From contig NC_061800.1 in assembly GCF_021462225.1 (NCBI RefSeq), positions 12,508,749-12,572,748 of the forward strand: DNA of 64,000 nt, read 5' to 3'. Position numbers and translations under genes: made by a program. Of the stretch, positions 1 through 11,782 are shown in pieces. The notes beneath the pieces were generated by a model. It did no database searches. It was given only the letters and a program-made list of their open reading frames with translations, and was not told the DNA's origin. The stretch's first letter is position 1; each line of letters starts with the position of its first letter. This DNA is from Girardinichthys multiradiatus (Eukaryota; Chordata; Actinopteri; Cyprinodontiformes; Goodeidae).

Positions 1-114
1 AACAGAAACATGGGTGTAAACTGGAATCCTTCCACTTCATCGGGGTCAGTCTCGGAGCACATGTCGCTGGCTTTGTGGGGACTCTGTTCGAGGGAAAGAT
101 AGGAAGAATCACAG
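1..114 (+). CDS. pla1a: pla1a exon with catalytic serine (left edge cut or uncertain)
   Basis: The frame runs from base 3 and reads [15 protein letters not shown], the nucleophile elbow, ending ..GRITG. The exon ends in phase 1 before a GTGACT donor at 115. The left limit is uncertain: an AG at 4-5 could be the acceptor, or the exon may begin before the window. Confidence 0.85.
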
Positions 115-3100
115 GTGACTCTGCACAATGGAAAATCCCCCTGACCAAAGAGCACAACAATTAATGTTGACACACCTATATCCATCCTGCCACAGCTCTA
201 GTCTTTAGGGTCTAATTTATAAAAACTGTGACCGAGACCTAACTTGGAGTGCTGTTAGTTAGTGCAAAGTACAAGTTTTAGTATCTGGTTTCCTACAGCT
301 GCTTTCACAGTCAGCCAGTGAAAGTCTCTGAGTCTCTCACGCAGCCTGGGGACAACATTAGGAGATTAGCGGAGCTCTTCAGAGCACAAAGGCAGTGTTT
401 TAGAGAATATCTGCACAGCTCAAAACACAACATAAACAACACGGCACTGTTCAATGTGGAGGATTTGCCTTAGTTTAAATGTGTGTTTGAGATCAACAAC
501 TATCTGAACAACCCCATGCTATAATAAAAAAAAAATTTAAAACTTGTCCTAAACATAGCATTTAAAGTTTAAATGTATCCTGCTCCAAAATACAAAATGC
601 ACACTTTAATACAAATTTAGAAAAAAATATTTTAGAACCTAAAAGGTTTTCCTCCTGCTGTTTTATAATGACCCATCATTTGTTTTTAAAACCAGACATG
701 ATCTAAACTGTTAAGTGTAGCTGTTGATCATGCAAGAGCTGGATAAACATTTCTAATTTAAGGTGAAATGACCACATCAGAAGATTGTGAGTTTTACTTA
801 TTTATTGCCCAGGGAACAGTCACAGATTTCTAATCTAAGTTCCTCAGCATTTAGAAGTAAAGTAAGCACTGAAAATAACATTACATTACATTTAGAGTGC
901 TGTGAAAAAAGTACCTCCACCCTTACAAATGTATTTTCTCGTTGCTTATTTGTTCAACTTAAATGTTTCAGGTCATCAGACTAATTTTATTATCAGACGA
1001 AAATAAGCAGGTTAAATACAAACTGCAGTTTTTATATCAAAATTTCATTTATTAAGGGAATGAAGATATCAAAGGACACACCCGGGCCTAATTACTGTGA
1101 CGTCTGTAAAATCAAAAGATGCCCTAAAAAGATCCTGTCAGGTGACTTAAAGTAGACTAAAAAATTTTAAAAAGCAACACATCTTGTGAAGACATTCAAT
1201 ACCAGATGACAATCAGTCACGTCTGTCAGTCTGGAAATGATTACTAACTCATTTCTTATGCTTTGGGACTCCAGTGAATTATAGTGAGAACCATTAACTA
1301 CCAAAAAAGAAAACATGGAGCAGTGGAAAACCTTCCTGGGAATGACCAACCAAGAAATTACTCCAGAAATTATTGTTTATTTTGATAATCTCCCAAAGGT
1401 TTGGGAAAATATTCTGAGGACTGATGAGACAAAACCAATTTTTTGGAAGAGGGCATCCCTTTAAATCTGGCATAAAACTAACATCATCTCCAAAAACAGA
1501 GAGAATGTGGTTATATTCATAGAAGGTAGTGGTAGTTTGGTGGTCTGGGGCTGCTTTGCTGCTTCAGGATCTGGACAGCTTGCCATAATACAGTAGATGA
1601 ACCATGAGTTCTGCTCTCTATCAGGAAATCCTGAAGGAGAATAACCGGCCATCAAATAATGATATTAAACTCAAGCCTGCATATTAAACAGGGTGATGAT
1701 TCAAAGCATCTTTAAAAAGGCCACCTCTAAATAACTCAAAAGTGAAAATTTTGGAATGGTCTAGTCAAAGCCTGGACTTGAATTTGATATATTATAGTAC
1801 ATTATAGTATATCAACAGCAGTTCATTCATAAAAACCCTCAAATTTGATTGAATTAAAACAATTATGCAAAGAGTGGACCAAAGTTATAGACAAGTAAAA
1901 GATGCATTGTCAGATAACCATAGTTAAACGGTAGTTATCGACACCTGGGTGTCACAACTATTTGTGTTAATGGGAAAATTACTCTGCTCATGTAGAATCT
2001 GGTTAGTTTTGTTAAGATAGGAAACGTCTGACTTGTGAGAGAAGAGGGAGTGTGAAGTGTTGTTTTGTGAGATAAACACTGCGATCAGCTGCATTGTTCA
2101 TTGTACAAGTTGATCTGAATTGATAAATGCTGGTTTATAGCCTCATGTAATAAATTTGTTGACATCAACATTTATCTGAGGGACAGAATGAACTCAAGTC
2201 AGAGATGAAGTAATTTATCTCTGCGAAGGAGGGCCTGAGGTTTGAACCAACAGACTCCACTACCTATCTCCTTGGAAACCAGTCAGCCTCGTCCAGGACT
2301 CCACCTCACTTCCTTATTACCAACCATTGTAATGTTTTCACATGTTATCTATTGTATAAACCATGCATGAAACATTACCTTCTCCTCGTGATGTCGTGCA
2401 CACTTTAGCATGTGTGGTTGGCTGATCGGAGAGGGGGTTCCTTGAACAACCGAATCCTGAGCCCCAGCAAATCCGTGGCACAGAAGAATAGTTTGTGGTG
2501 TGTCTCACATCAACAAACACACAGTTTTTCAAATTCAACAGTTTGAGCAGCTTTATTGTTTTACAAGATGAAATACTCTGCTTACCTTTGATCATAAAGT
2601 TATTCTGAAATATCTGGGTGTGATCAAAAAGCCAAAACTGAATTTTTCTTTTCCTGGTAAATGGGCATTATTATTACATGAATGTTTGGGCTTTAAGTGT
2701 TTTTTTTTTTTTTTTTTCCAACTAGTTTTTTATACCAGGGTTGCTGTATTTATTCCCTTCTGGTTATTACCTTCCTTACATCATTTAGTTTGTGGCTCCA
2801 TCTGCAGCCTTTATGACTGTCTTTTCCATCTTGTCTTGCAGGCCTTGACCCTGCTGGTCCCATGTTTAAAGGAGCGGACACCTATGACCGGCTGGACCCC
2901 ACTGACGCTCTGTTTGTGGAGGCCATCCACACGGACTCTGATTGTGAGTCAACCTTTACTCACTGCCATGCAGATGCCTTCACTGTTGGATAATTAAAGC
3001 GCCATGACACTTAAGATGCAACAATTTAAGTGTGTGTGTCCATCTAAGGCTTAAAGCATGTGTTTCAAATCACATAAAACTTTCTGATTATTTTTACTTT

Positions 3101-6100
3101 TAACTTGTCTTTGAATACTATAATTTAGTGTTGGTAATTACTTTAACTTTCCATTTGAAACTATGGTGATGTCATTTTTGTGTTGAGAAATTGTGTTGGA
3201 AGGAAAACATGGAATTGTAAAATCTTAAGTATCGTTTCAGTCATTCTGCTTCCTCCCAAGAAAAAAATATTCCCATTATTTCTTTTTTTCTCTCCCTCTT
3301 TTTTTTACCAGACTTTGGCATCTCCATTCCTGTCGGTCATGTGGACTATTTCCTGAACGGTGGGATGGACCAGACTGGATGTGCTCATTCCAGATTTGCC
3401 TCAAGTGGGTTTTGACACTTTTGAAAAGCTCTTTATTAATGATGTTGTTGTTGTGGTGGTCCTGCGTTTTCATTAAAATGTTGTATTAAAAGTACAACAT
3501 TTGCGTAAGCAGATTTATACCAGGACAGATTTTGATCTATAGTCTGTAGAAATATGGCTCCTATGTGTTGTCAGTTTTTGTGTTATTTCCAGTGTACGGT
3601 TATGTGATTTGTGACCACATGAGGGCGCTGCACGTCTACATGAGCGCGCTGAACGGCACGTGCAAGCTGCTTGGTATCCCATGCTCCTCTTACGATGACT
3701 TCCTGCAGGGAAGCTGCTTGGACTGTGAGGTGTTCAAGGGTAGATGTCCAGCGATAGGTGAGGACTCGCCTGCAGGACAGCTTCAATGAGCTGCTCAGCA
3801 TCTCTGCACACTTGGTCTAATTTAAAAATAAAATGGCTAATGAGGCAGAAACCTGTTTTAGAAAATCAGAATTTCTAGTAACTATGTCAAAAATGTTGCA
3901 GGTGCTTCTGTTTATGCATCATGACACTAGTGGTACAGTTTCATAACCGTGACTACCATCATTTAGATCATTCAGATAGATTTGATTGCTTTATCAACAC
4001 AATTAGTTTCTGTAAAGAAACAAATTGTGACCACATCAACTGTTGGTCTAAAGGATGTACCCAGGAAACACACAGTATATGCACTGATTGTGCCACAATC
4101 ACAGCACTGTCATACATGTACGTGTTACTGCCTATTGGGGGAACATCAGAATGAGGAAAAAGTCAACACATTTACCTGGATGGTGGGAATAGCAAGCAAA
4201 ATCTTGTCATAAAACTGAGAGAATACTCTGAAGAGAAGTAGTGAAGTCATTGATTTTTTTTTTTTTTTTTTTTTACATGACAATGATAATCAATAGTCCA
4301 CTCACTTCAATGCATCTATAAACAGTAAAATATTACGCTACATTTCAGCAGCAGTCATATTCAATACATTAGAATATGCTTTTTAATAAGGCGCGTTTCT
4401 CAGATTAAAAGTACCTTTTGAAAATAACCTTACAGTAGGTATTAAACATACTTGTTATACTTCGACCAGACGAAGTTACACGCTGACAGCAACTAGAAAG
4501 CGCTTCACGAAACAAAATTTACTTTGACAAAAGACGGATGCAGTCAGTGTCAGCCAGTTTTTTTTTGTTTTTGTTTCTTTTCCTTTATCAATGACTGTTG
4601 TTGTAGTGGATGTGAGGGGACAGTGTGAACATCACAATAGTAAAATAACAGCAACCATTTAATATCTCCCGCAACACCAACAGATACAACATCCAATCAG
4701 TCAGCCTGGTCTTATCACATGCCGGCTTTTCTTAGCTTGCTCAACTCTCTTTAAATTGCAATGCATGTTTCAAACTACAGTATGTAGTGCTTATGGTTGT
4801 TGTTTCAGGTTTAGAAGAAAAGAGTGGGATCGCTACATCACCTATTCCAGAACAGCAGAATGTATTCCTCCTCACGACTTCCTCATCCCCGTTTTGTGGT
4901 AAGGGATGAGGTGAAGGAAGGAGTCAATAAAAAAACCCTCATGCTGAACCTTTTTAAACAACTCTGACATGCTGGAGCTGTTCGGTGAATGAGATTAAAT
5001 GAGGATGAGTCAGTCTTCTGTATCAAGCAATAAAACTTTTCTCATGTAGTTCATCATATCCTGCTGAGACTGGAAGTTTCACCCTTGGATAAGAGTGCAG
5101 AGATGGAAGTGACGCTGGTGACTGGAAACAAGGGAACAGAGCACCGGTTCAGACTGTAGGTTCAACATAACTAATGGCTTTTTCAGTAAAGTTCAGATTA
5201 CCACAGACATACGCTGGATATACAAAACTGATGTGTTATTTATGTGTCTTTAAATTACACAAAATGTGCCTCATTTCTAAATGATTGGACCAAAGTAAAA
5301 CATGAAAATTCAGCTGTTCACCACAGTTCAGCCTTTAAACTCCCTCTTTCTGAGATTCCAGCTGTTCCTCTTGGAGGACAGAACCTCTGGGACTGACGTC
5401 ACATTTCTCTGCCCACCATTGTGTTCTGTCTTAGCATTGCCTGAAGCTCCTAACCTGAATCTGCAGGATTTCATTCTTCAAGCACATATAACAAGCAGGC
5501 TCACCTGTGTTCTATTGAAAACTGTGCGTAACACTTTAGGTACTACAAATAAGGCAAACAGAGGAAAAAGACGCTCCCCCGAGATGATTAACATGTTTCT
5601 TTTTTGAGACGCAGATGAATTGATCCTGTTCTTTCTGACACAGAAATAAACCTCGGCACCCACAAACATGTTTACACAAAACTCTGGTAGGAGATGTGTT
5701 TAGTCCACATTCAACCTGTGCTCACAGTTAAATCTAAACACATCAATTTCGGCATAAAGTAGTGCAAAAATCCGTCCAGTACCATTTTTTCTGATTTTCC
5801 CTTACTTAACCTTGGGTGATGGATAGTAATGCAGCTGCCTAACCAATGCGCTCGTAAGCACGCATTTCCTCCCTGAGGGGTGAGCTTCTATTCTGAGTGG
5901 AGAGGCGCTTCGGCCAGGTGCAGGAAACTGTGTCAGAAATGCTGAGAAAGCAGAAGTAGCTCTGAACAACTTCATTGGAGTTCAGTGGGAGGTTCTTACT
6001 CCGTTAACAGATTCTGTTTTAAGGCAACCGATGAAGCTGGGGTTTTCAGTTGACCGTGGTGGGTACCTAAATGTAAATTATTGGATTTATCAGAATTGTT

Positions 6101-8412
6101 TTTTTTTTTTATTTCAGACACTAATAATTAATTTTGAACGCAGAAAAGGGTATACAATCTGTAAGTTTAGAAGTTAAATACATAGAAGCGGAAGGATGAC
6201 AGCATGCATACAAAAATAGCTTTAATTTTGAGATTCCGTTAAAGGTTTGTCTATTATGAATTAAAAATGAAAAAAACTGCCATGTATTGAAATATTGTGT
6301 TCTCCTTGAGGAAGTGTCCTATTTAAAGACTTGTGCTGTGTCTAGTTCAGGGGTTCTGTTTTTCTTAGAGGAATAGTTCACGATTTTTAAAGTAAGGTTC
6401 TGCTAAAAGGTTATAAGCACTTTACTAACTTGTACTGTAACATTATTTTAAAAGGGACAATGTAGAATTTAAACATAAATGTCACTATTTGATGTGTCGT
6501 ACTAGAGTATGTTTTAGCTAATTTACAGTTGTCATTTCTTGGCAGGTCAAGATTAGAATAGAAAGCTTAAGAATGGTGGCTAACTGTTTTGGTGTCTTCA
6601 TTTAATATAAACCATCACTAGTTGGTCCCAGTGGTTCCAAGACAAACGTGCACTTCTACCGACTTTTAACGGCTCCGGTTTTAAAAACAGAGTGGTTTTC
6701 AAAACACTATTTTAATGCAGCTTTCAACCATTGTCATGTTTTCAGGGGGTGGTTATTTACAAGAAGATGATTATTATTTACATGTAAACTGGAGGTAGGA
6801 TGTGGTGTCCCAAAGAGACTGGTCAGTGCATACAGTCCAAGCTAAATGATGGGTGCACATTAATCCCTGTTAATCTTTCTACACTTTTATAATGCAGGCT
6901 GCACATATATGCAATATGCAATATCATGTGCACCAATGATCTGTTTGTGTGGAACACGAACTGAGAAAAGGGCTTGAAAAGCAGTTGTCAGAGTGATGAC
7001 CTAAAAGCAAAGTGTAAAACTCAATAAAACAGTGCTCAATTTAAATGCTATAATATTTTAGCTTTTTTAAAAACAAAGCAAAAAATAAATCGTGCTCCAT
7101 TTTTTTATATTAGTTACTCTGATCAGAACATCTTTGGTGTGTTCTCAGTATGTGTTTCACATAGGAGGATGATTGGTGTTGCGCTGCCTCCTCTCTCTAT
7201 TTCCTATGTATGTAATCATCAGCTTGGACTAACCTTTAGCTTCAGCTTTCAGGACCAATTAATCTGGATTTAAACTACAAAGAGATGCCAAGAGACTTAT
7301 CTATTGCACCTTTTTAACAAAACCACACTTGATCATTTCTGAACTATTCCTTTAAGCTATACTTTGTGTTCCTTTTGGACAAATGCATGCTTCTTGCACC
7401 TCACGGATACAAATTAAATAAAGAAATGTGTAACTAAAAGTATTTTGTCTGTCTCATGGGAACGCTACCCGCACACGTCATGTTTCCTGCAGTCAGACTG
7501 ATACGACAGTGTACAGGAGGGTATTGGCTCACCCTGCTGCCCTGTGCGAGATCGATTCCATCAGACTGAAAAACACAGGAGCTCGCCTCTACAGACAGGG
7601 AGAAATCCACGTCAAGTCTGTGTGTGTCTCAGAGATCCCCTTTTTCAGGTGTGTGCACATTCGGCAAGCATTTGCAGGATTTTTACTTTTAACATTTCTC
7701 TCCCATCTGACAAACCAAGATATTGTCCCATATTATTTTTTACTGGCTCTGCATTATGTTAAAATTGCAGGCCAGAGACTTCATTGCATTTCATTTTTTC
7801 AAAGTTCTGTGAATAAAGCAAAGAACACCTTATTAGCTGTGTTCAATGTCAAACTGTGCACAACTGGGTCAAAAAGTCTAACCTGTTAAGATCCTCTATC
7901 CCCAGCTATGCCGGTTGGGGGAAATTTGGAGATGCTATAACCTAAACTAGGCTATTTTAAATAGCTCCCACTGAAATTTCCACAAACGAGAAAAAATGCA
8001 TTTACAATCAGTTGTGATTTTTGATATTGGAATATTGTTCATTGCCCGGTGCGCCATTCCTTTTGGGGGTGGCAAAACGTTACCGGTTGTGCTTCTAAAG
8101 AGTTTTTCTATGGCTTATTTGCATGTTTAGTCAATAGAGTAGGTGGTACAGGGCACTGTTAATTTAAAAACCTTGTTGTTTTCAGAGAAAGTGAAAGCGT
8201 CTAAACAAAACATTTGAATTATTTCTGCCATGGTACGGAAGACTGAGAGGTTATGTTAGGTTTGCATTTACCAAGGGTTTCAGTAATCTTTATAAGATTG
8301 TGTCCTATTTTTTTCTTCCAGGCATGAGGAGCCGCTGTGTGTGAACAATATTGACATCAGACGGGGAGTTCCCTGGTCGCACGACTTCGTGCAGGTGTGT
8401 TGGACTTTGTGA
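1..8412 (+). CDS. pla1a: Phospholipase A1 member A (PS-PLA1), 3' part of gene, 8 exons
   Basis: Secreted lipase that removes the sn-1 acyl chain of phosphatidylserine to give 2-acyl-lysophosphatidylserine (family knowledge). The visible exons are 1-114, 2842-2943, 3312-3404, 3593-3757, 4809-4898, 5050-5155, 7493-7648 and 8322-8412; they join in frame with GT-AG introns and end in TGA. The catalytic triad can be read: Ser in GVSLG (exon at 1-114), Asp in GLDPAGP (2842-2943) and His in CDHMRA (3593-3757). Other family hallmarks are IPVGHVDYF, an N-glycosylation sequon NGT, paired cysteines, and a short C-terminal PLAT-like part. The 5' exons (signal peptide and N-terminal half) lie left of the window. 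popdc2 follows convergently, the order known in mammals. Lipase H/I and pancreatic lipases are less likely because the segments FVEAIHTD and LLTTSS-PFC match PLA1A best. Confidence 0.93.
115..2841 (+). other. pla1a intron with Tc1-like relic; remainder unrecognised
   Basis: Intron between the serine exon and the GLDPAGP exon. It is AT-rich. A degenerate Tc1-like relic lies at about 1320-1990 and is listed separately. I recognise nothing firm at 115-1320 or 1990-2700. A T-run at 2701-2717 precedes the acceptor by about 125 bases. Confidence 0.8.
1320..1990 (+). mobile_element. Tc1/mariner-like transposon relic
   Basis: The plus strand keeps fragments of a Tc1-type DDE transposase: an Asp-Glu-Thr-Lys block after 'ggactgatgagacaaaa' (about 1418), a VVWGCFA-like block ('gtggtctggggctgctttgc', about 1540) and a degraded [10 protein letters not shown] block near 1766. 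The frame is broken many times and no terminal repeats were recognised, so this is an old dead copy inside the pla1a intron. Confidence 0.6.
2842..2943 (+). CDS. pla1a: pla1a exon with catalytic aspartate
   Basis: The acceptor is TTGCAG at 2836-2841. With the carried G the exon reads [12 protein letters not shown] and later [10 protein letters not shown], ending phase 1 before GTGAGT. GLDPAGP contains the catalytic Asp of the lipase triad. The length is 102 bases. Confidence 0.95.
3312..3404 (+). CDS. pla1a: pla1a exon (IPVGHVDYF segment)
   Basis: The acceptor TTACCAG ends at 3311 and the donor GTGGGT starts at 3405. The exon reads [18 protein letters not shown], the conserved stretch between the catalytic Asp and the catalytic His in lipase-family enzymes. 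It keeps phase 1 at both ends. Confidence 0.95.
3593..3757 (+). CDS. pla1a: pla1a exon with catalytic histidine
   Basis: The acceptor TTTCCAG ends at 3592 and the donor GTGAGG starts at 3758. The exon reads [20 protein letters not shown], and the His in CDHMRA is the third triad residue. Several cysteines (about 5) and an NGT sequon fit a secreted glycoprotein. Confidence 0.95.
3758..4808 (+). other. pla1a intron, no recognised element
   Basis: Non-coding intron. It contains a T-run at about 4253-4274 and a T-rich stretch near 4558-4580. I see no transposon signature or other gene. Confidence 0.75.
4809..4898 (+). CDS. pla1a: pla1a exon ([10 protein letters not shown] segment)
   Basis: The acceptor TTTCAG ends at 4808 and the donor GTAAGG starts at 4899. 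The 90-base exon reads GLEEKSGI...[12 protein letters not shown], matching the start of the PLA1A C-terminal domain. Phase 1 at both ends. Confidence 0.92.
5050..5155 (+). CDS. pla1a: pla1a exon (C-terminal domain)
   Basis: The acceptor is ATGTAG at 5044-5049. The exon reads [12 protein letters not shown] and on to EHRFR. The donor is GTAGGT at 5156. Reading straight on would hit a TAG, but splicing at 5155 (phase 2) joins the next exon exactly in frame. That join supports this donor. Confidence 0.88.
5156..7492 (+). other. pla1a intron with a TTAA-flanked miniature element
   Basis: Intron of 2.3 kb. It carries the candidate miniature element at 6365-7355, listed separately. The rest is unremarkable non-coding sequence with no gene signature. 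Confidence 0.75.
6365..7355. mobile_element. Candidate piggyBac-like miniature element (TTAA site)
   Basis: The two ends are inverted copies: 'cttagaggaatagttca' at the left and the complement of 'tgaactattcctttaag' at the right. They are bordered by TTAG/TTAA, as expected for a TTAA target duplication with one mutation. The interior (about 0.95 kb) has no open frame. Assignment to a piggyBac-type non-autonomous family is inferred from the TTAA site only. Confidence 0.5.
7493..7648 (+). CDS. pla1a: pla1a exon (C-terminal domain)
   Basis: The acceptor CCTGCAG ends at 7492 and the donor GTGTGT starts at 7649. The exon reads [20 protein letters not shown], corresponding to the HA-P-C-I--VKF segment of mammalian PLA1A. 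Phase 2 in and out. Confidence 0.93.
8322..8412 (+). CDS. pla1a: pla1a terminal coding exon
   Basis: The acceptor CTTCCAG ends at 8321. The exon reads [12 protein letters not shown] and ends DFVQVCWTL followed by TGA. The two cysteines match the C-terminal disulfide of the family (CLPEPVNL...C in mammals). Confidence 0.92.
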
Positions 8413-8437
8413 CGGGCAAAGGACTCCAAGGACAGTG

Positions 8438-8443
8438 AATAAA
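8438..8443 (+). other. Polyadenylation signal of pla1a
   Basis: AATAAA lies 26 bases after the pla1a stop codon. This implies a very short 3' UTR. Confidence 0.6.
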
Positions 8444-10200
8444 GCAGAGCGACGTCACAATTAAACATAAATATATTACCGTGGAGACAGTTTTGCATCG
8501 TTGTCAACTTGTTTCATTAGAAAACTCAAAAATGAGAGAGGAATGTCACGAAGAGCCACAGAAGGATATTAAACTCCATTCCTTAGAAAATGATAACTTG
8601 GATACTTGATCCATCTGATTTTCCAGCTCCAGTGTTTTTATTGCTTCATTTCATAGAAATAATCTCGTTACCTTGTCTTTAAATGTTACTTCCTTGGTGA
8701 GTTTTGTCTCAAAAATGTTTACGAGATGAAACTTACTAATAATTTTTCGTCTTATTCTAAAATTAACCTACAATAATAAACAGACCATCACTGTTTTTCT
8801 TTTAGTTTTCCAGTTTTTGTTTTTTGGGTGGGTGGGCAGTAGGGGGTTGTTTTTCAAGAGAACGAAATTTCCAAAAGAAAAAAAGAGCAAAACTGGACCA
8901 AAGTGATTTATTTTCTACATAAATCGACAAATATGGAAACAATTTTGGTTTTGAAAACAATGCAACATAAAATAGTTTTTCAGACAAAGGTAGACGAGGT
9001 TCACAAAGGTAAAGCATGCTGTTTGAAGATGTTTACTTCGTAGTAACTGACAGTCAGTGAGTCTCAGCGGTTTGTTAAATTTGATCTTGTAGACTTGTTT
9101 GAATATTACAACCAGCACAGTCTTTCATAATCTGGACACTGCTCTGTAGAATGGTCTTGTTAAAAAAAGAAAACATACAGTATGTATAGAAGACTGTTGG
9201 AAAACATTCACAGCACACACATACAATAACTTTATGGAGAAATCTTGGCCCCATGATTATTTTTTCATATTCACCCCATTTGTTCCATCTGTTCTTTGTT
9301 ATGAATAACAGAAACTGCTCAATGTATAGTTTTAATTTGCATATTACATACCCTATTGTTATAAAACATAACATATGATCTACAGGCATCTATTGGGTTA
9401 CCCGGGGGAACAAGCAAAGCACGTCTGATGGAGAAATTGATCATGCCACACTTTCACACTCATGTCACATATCTGTGGCGTAAGACCCAGTCACCATGCA
9501 TTCACATAAATAAACTAAACCAATCAAAACAACTAAATATGAGGGGATCAAGGATGGATGAATTTATCTAAAACATTTTGTTTCCAGAATGTCCCATCAG
9601 GGGCCAAGCATTCAGAGGATTGAAAGAAATGAACAGAAATGAATATCCTCAACTCTGAAAATCTTTCATTAGTTTTTTCACTCTTAAAATTTCAACAAGT
9701 TAGATCCAGAGGACTTGTGCAACCCTGATTAGGATAAATACTTTTAAAAACTGTTCTTTGTGAAGCAAACGTATAAAAGAAGTAACCGTGAATTTAAAAT
9801 CAGTGAAAAAGTCCAATATTTTTGAAATATGAGAGTTATGAAGAAAGGCGATGAATCCCTCTAAAACAAGGATTGTCCAATGAAATTTGGATGATTTTGT
9901 TTTGCCCTTCTGTTGATTTACACAGTCCCTACATCCCAAGCAAGAAACCGTGAAAGACCTTAAAATTATGAAATTGCCTTTTGATTTGCAGCATGTAAAT
10001 GGGATTAAAAAGTGAAAGACTGTCGACATAAACAAATCTATCGATGTCTAAATGTGAATTAAATGATTCTAGGATTTATTAAGTAGGCTAACTAGTTAAA
10101 ACTAGATATTTACACATAAGCTCTTTTTTTCCCTCATTATTTGAAAATATATCAGATTGAAATGTTCCTGTTTTAGGTCGGTTAGGATTACATGAAGCAT
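8444..10200. other. Intergenic stretch, nothing recognised
   Basis: AT-rich sequence between the convergent genes pla1a and popdc2. Short random frames occur, but none has splice sites or family motifs that I recognise. Confidence 0.7.
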
Positions 10201-10204
10201 TTTT

Positions 10205-10330
10205 ATTTGCATTGCAATGGACTGGCAACTTGTCCAGGGTGTAACCCGCCTCCCGGTCCATAAACTGATGGAGATAGGCACAAGCCTCCCCGCGACCCAC
10301 TATGGAAGAAGCGGTAGAAAATGACTGACT
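10205..10330 (+). repeat. Fish LINE/SINE-type 3' tail repeat, sense
   Basis: The sequence 'actggcaacttgtccagggt' followed by a GC-rich block and a (TGAC)n end is the familiar fish repeat tail ending 'cgcgaccc...gaagcggtagaaaatga'. A second, antisense copy lies at 33675-33805. I do not assign a named family. Confidence 0.65.
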
Positions 10331-10379
10331 GACATTTTTATGTGCTAAATGAAATTGAGATTTTGGCTGGGTTTTTTCT

Positions 10380-11340
10380 TCAAATGTAGATGTTTACAGA
10401 CCTAAACATTGGCAGCCTAACCTTTAAACTGTATGACTTGGGACAGATATTTTTGTTTCCCTTCCACAAGCATTTTCTGGAATTTGGCCCATTCCTGAGT
10501 CAGGTTTTTAGGTTGCCTTAACAACACCTTTTCAGCACTGCTCACAAAACTTCTATAGGACTGAGATCAGGGCTTTCTGGTCACTCGAAAGAGTTGACCT
10601 TGTCCTCAAGCCCCTTCCTAACTAATTTGGCGATATGATTAGGGCCCCTGTCCATTTAGAAGACCCATTTGTACCCAAGCTTTAACCTATTGGCTAATGT
10701 CTCCAGATGATGCGTCAATACATACACATAGATATAACATAATGTTTCCTCATGATGTATTTTTTATGTGCCCCAGTCTCTTCTGTATCAAAACACGCAC
10801 TCAACATGATGCTGCCAACCCAAGGCTTGCGGGATTCCAAACGTTTTCCTCCAAATCTAATGATAGCTATTAAAGCCAAACATTTTAATTTTAGTTTCAT
10901 CAGATGACATGTGTCCATAAATTAAGGTTTTTGTCTCAGAGTGCTTTGGAAAACTGTAACATAACCATTTGGGCTGGTTTATGAGTAACAGCTTCTTCCT
11001 CTCTGAGTGACCTTTCAGCTGTACTGTAAGTATTTTGCTTTCGCTCTGGGGTTGATTAGCACATTTAACACAAAACCTGTTCTTCCCTGGTACAGAAAAT
11101 CCATCTTCTTCATGAACGGTATGATGGCCTGACATTCCTATTATGTTTATACTAAAATATAATTGTTTACACATGTAGATGTGGGAACTTCAGACATCTG
11201 GAAATTGTACCCAAGGATGAACTGGGCTTATGGAGGTCCATAATTATCCTCCTGATATCTTTTTTGATTTATTTTGATTTTTCCATGAAGTCACACAAGG
11301 AAGCAGTTTAAGGCAATGGCCTGTGGATGTGACTGAGGGC
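10380..11340 (-). mobile_element. Tc1-like transposon relic, antisense
   Basis: Read on the minus strand, the stretch keeps degraded transposase-type blocks: 'tttcatcagatgacatgtgt' (complement of a SDET-like motif region, about 10896), a 'gatgctgcca' block (about 10809) and a 'ttttccatgaagtcacacaa' end segment (about 11280). It is heavily mutated and has no intact frame. It lies downstream of popdc2, partly inside its likely 3' UTR region. Confidence 0.45.
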
Positions 11341-11699
11341 ATTAAACTAAAATGTTGAGAATTAACCTATCAGAAGCTTACAAGCCATGACATCATTCTC
11401 AGGCCTTTCCTAAATTGTTTAAGGTGTAATAAAATCTGACTTTGAACAAACTAATCAGAAGTCTCCCCTGAACATGTCCTAACTGATGTGACAGAACATC
11501 ATTCAGGACATGTTCGGGTGACAGAACATGCACTGGATGTATCAGTACTGCCAGTGTCATTCAGAGAAATGATGTGAAAATGACAAAGACTACATGTTCC
11601 ACCTGTTTGGGGCTGAAGAGCAGAGGAGAAGGTGGGAGCAAGAGTCTGGTTCATTTGGCAGTACTGAAGATACTGTGGTGTGTACAGGGGAAGCTGGCC

Positions 11700-11782
11700 T
11701 CACAGCTTCGGGGTGTCGGTGGGAGCCAGCGGAGCTCTGCGTCTTTGGAATCGAGGCGGTAAATTCTCGTCATCATCAGCTC
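11700..11782 (-). CDS. popdc2: popdc2 exon 4 (terminal)
   Basis: On the minus strand, acceptor ATTGCAG is followed by GAGCTGATGATG. With one base carried from exon 3 it reads RADDDENLPPRF...APLAPTDTPKL and TGA. The end nearly equals the human POPDC2 C-terminus. It is only 83 coding bases and lies 3.1 kb from exon 3. A candidate AATAAA (minus) is near 11268-11273. Confidence 0.85.

Noticed and set aside
5151..5160. In-frame TAG at 5156 region as pla1a stop
   Set aside because: A GTAGGT donor at 5156 links in the correct phase to the exon at 7493, which carries clear PLA1A sequence; the real stop is at 8410-8412.
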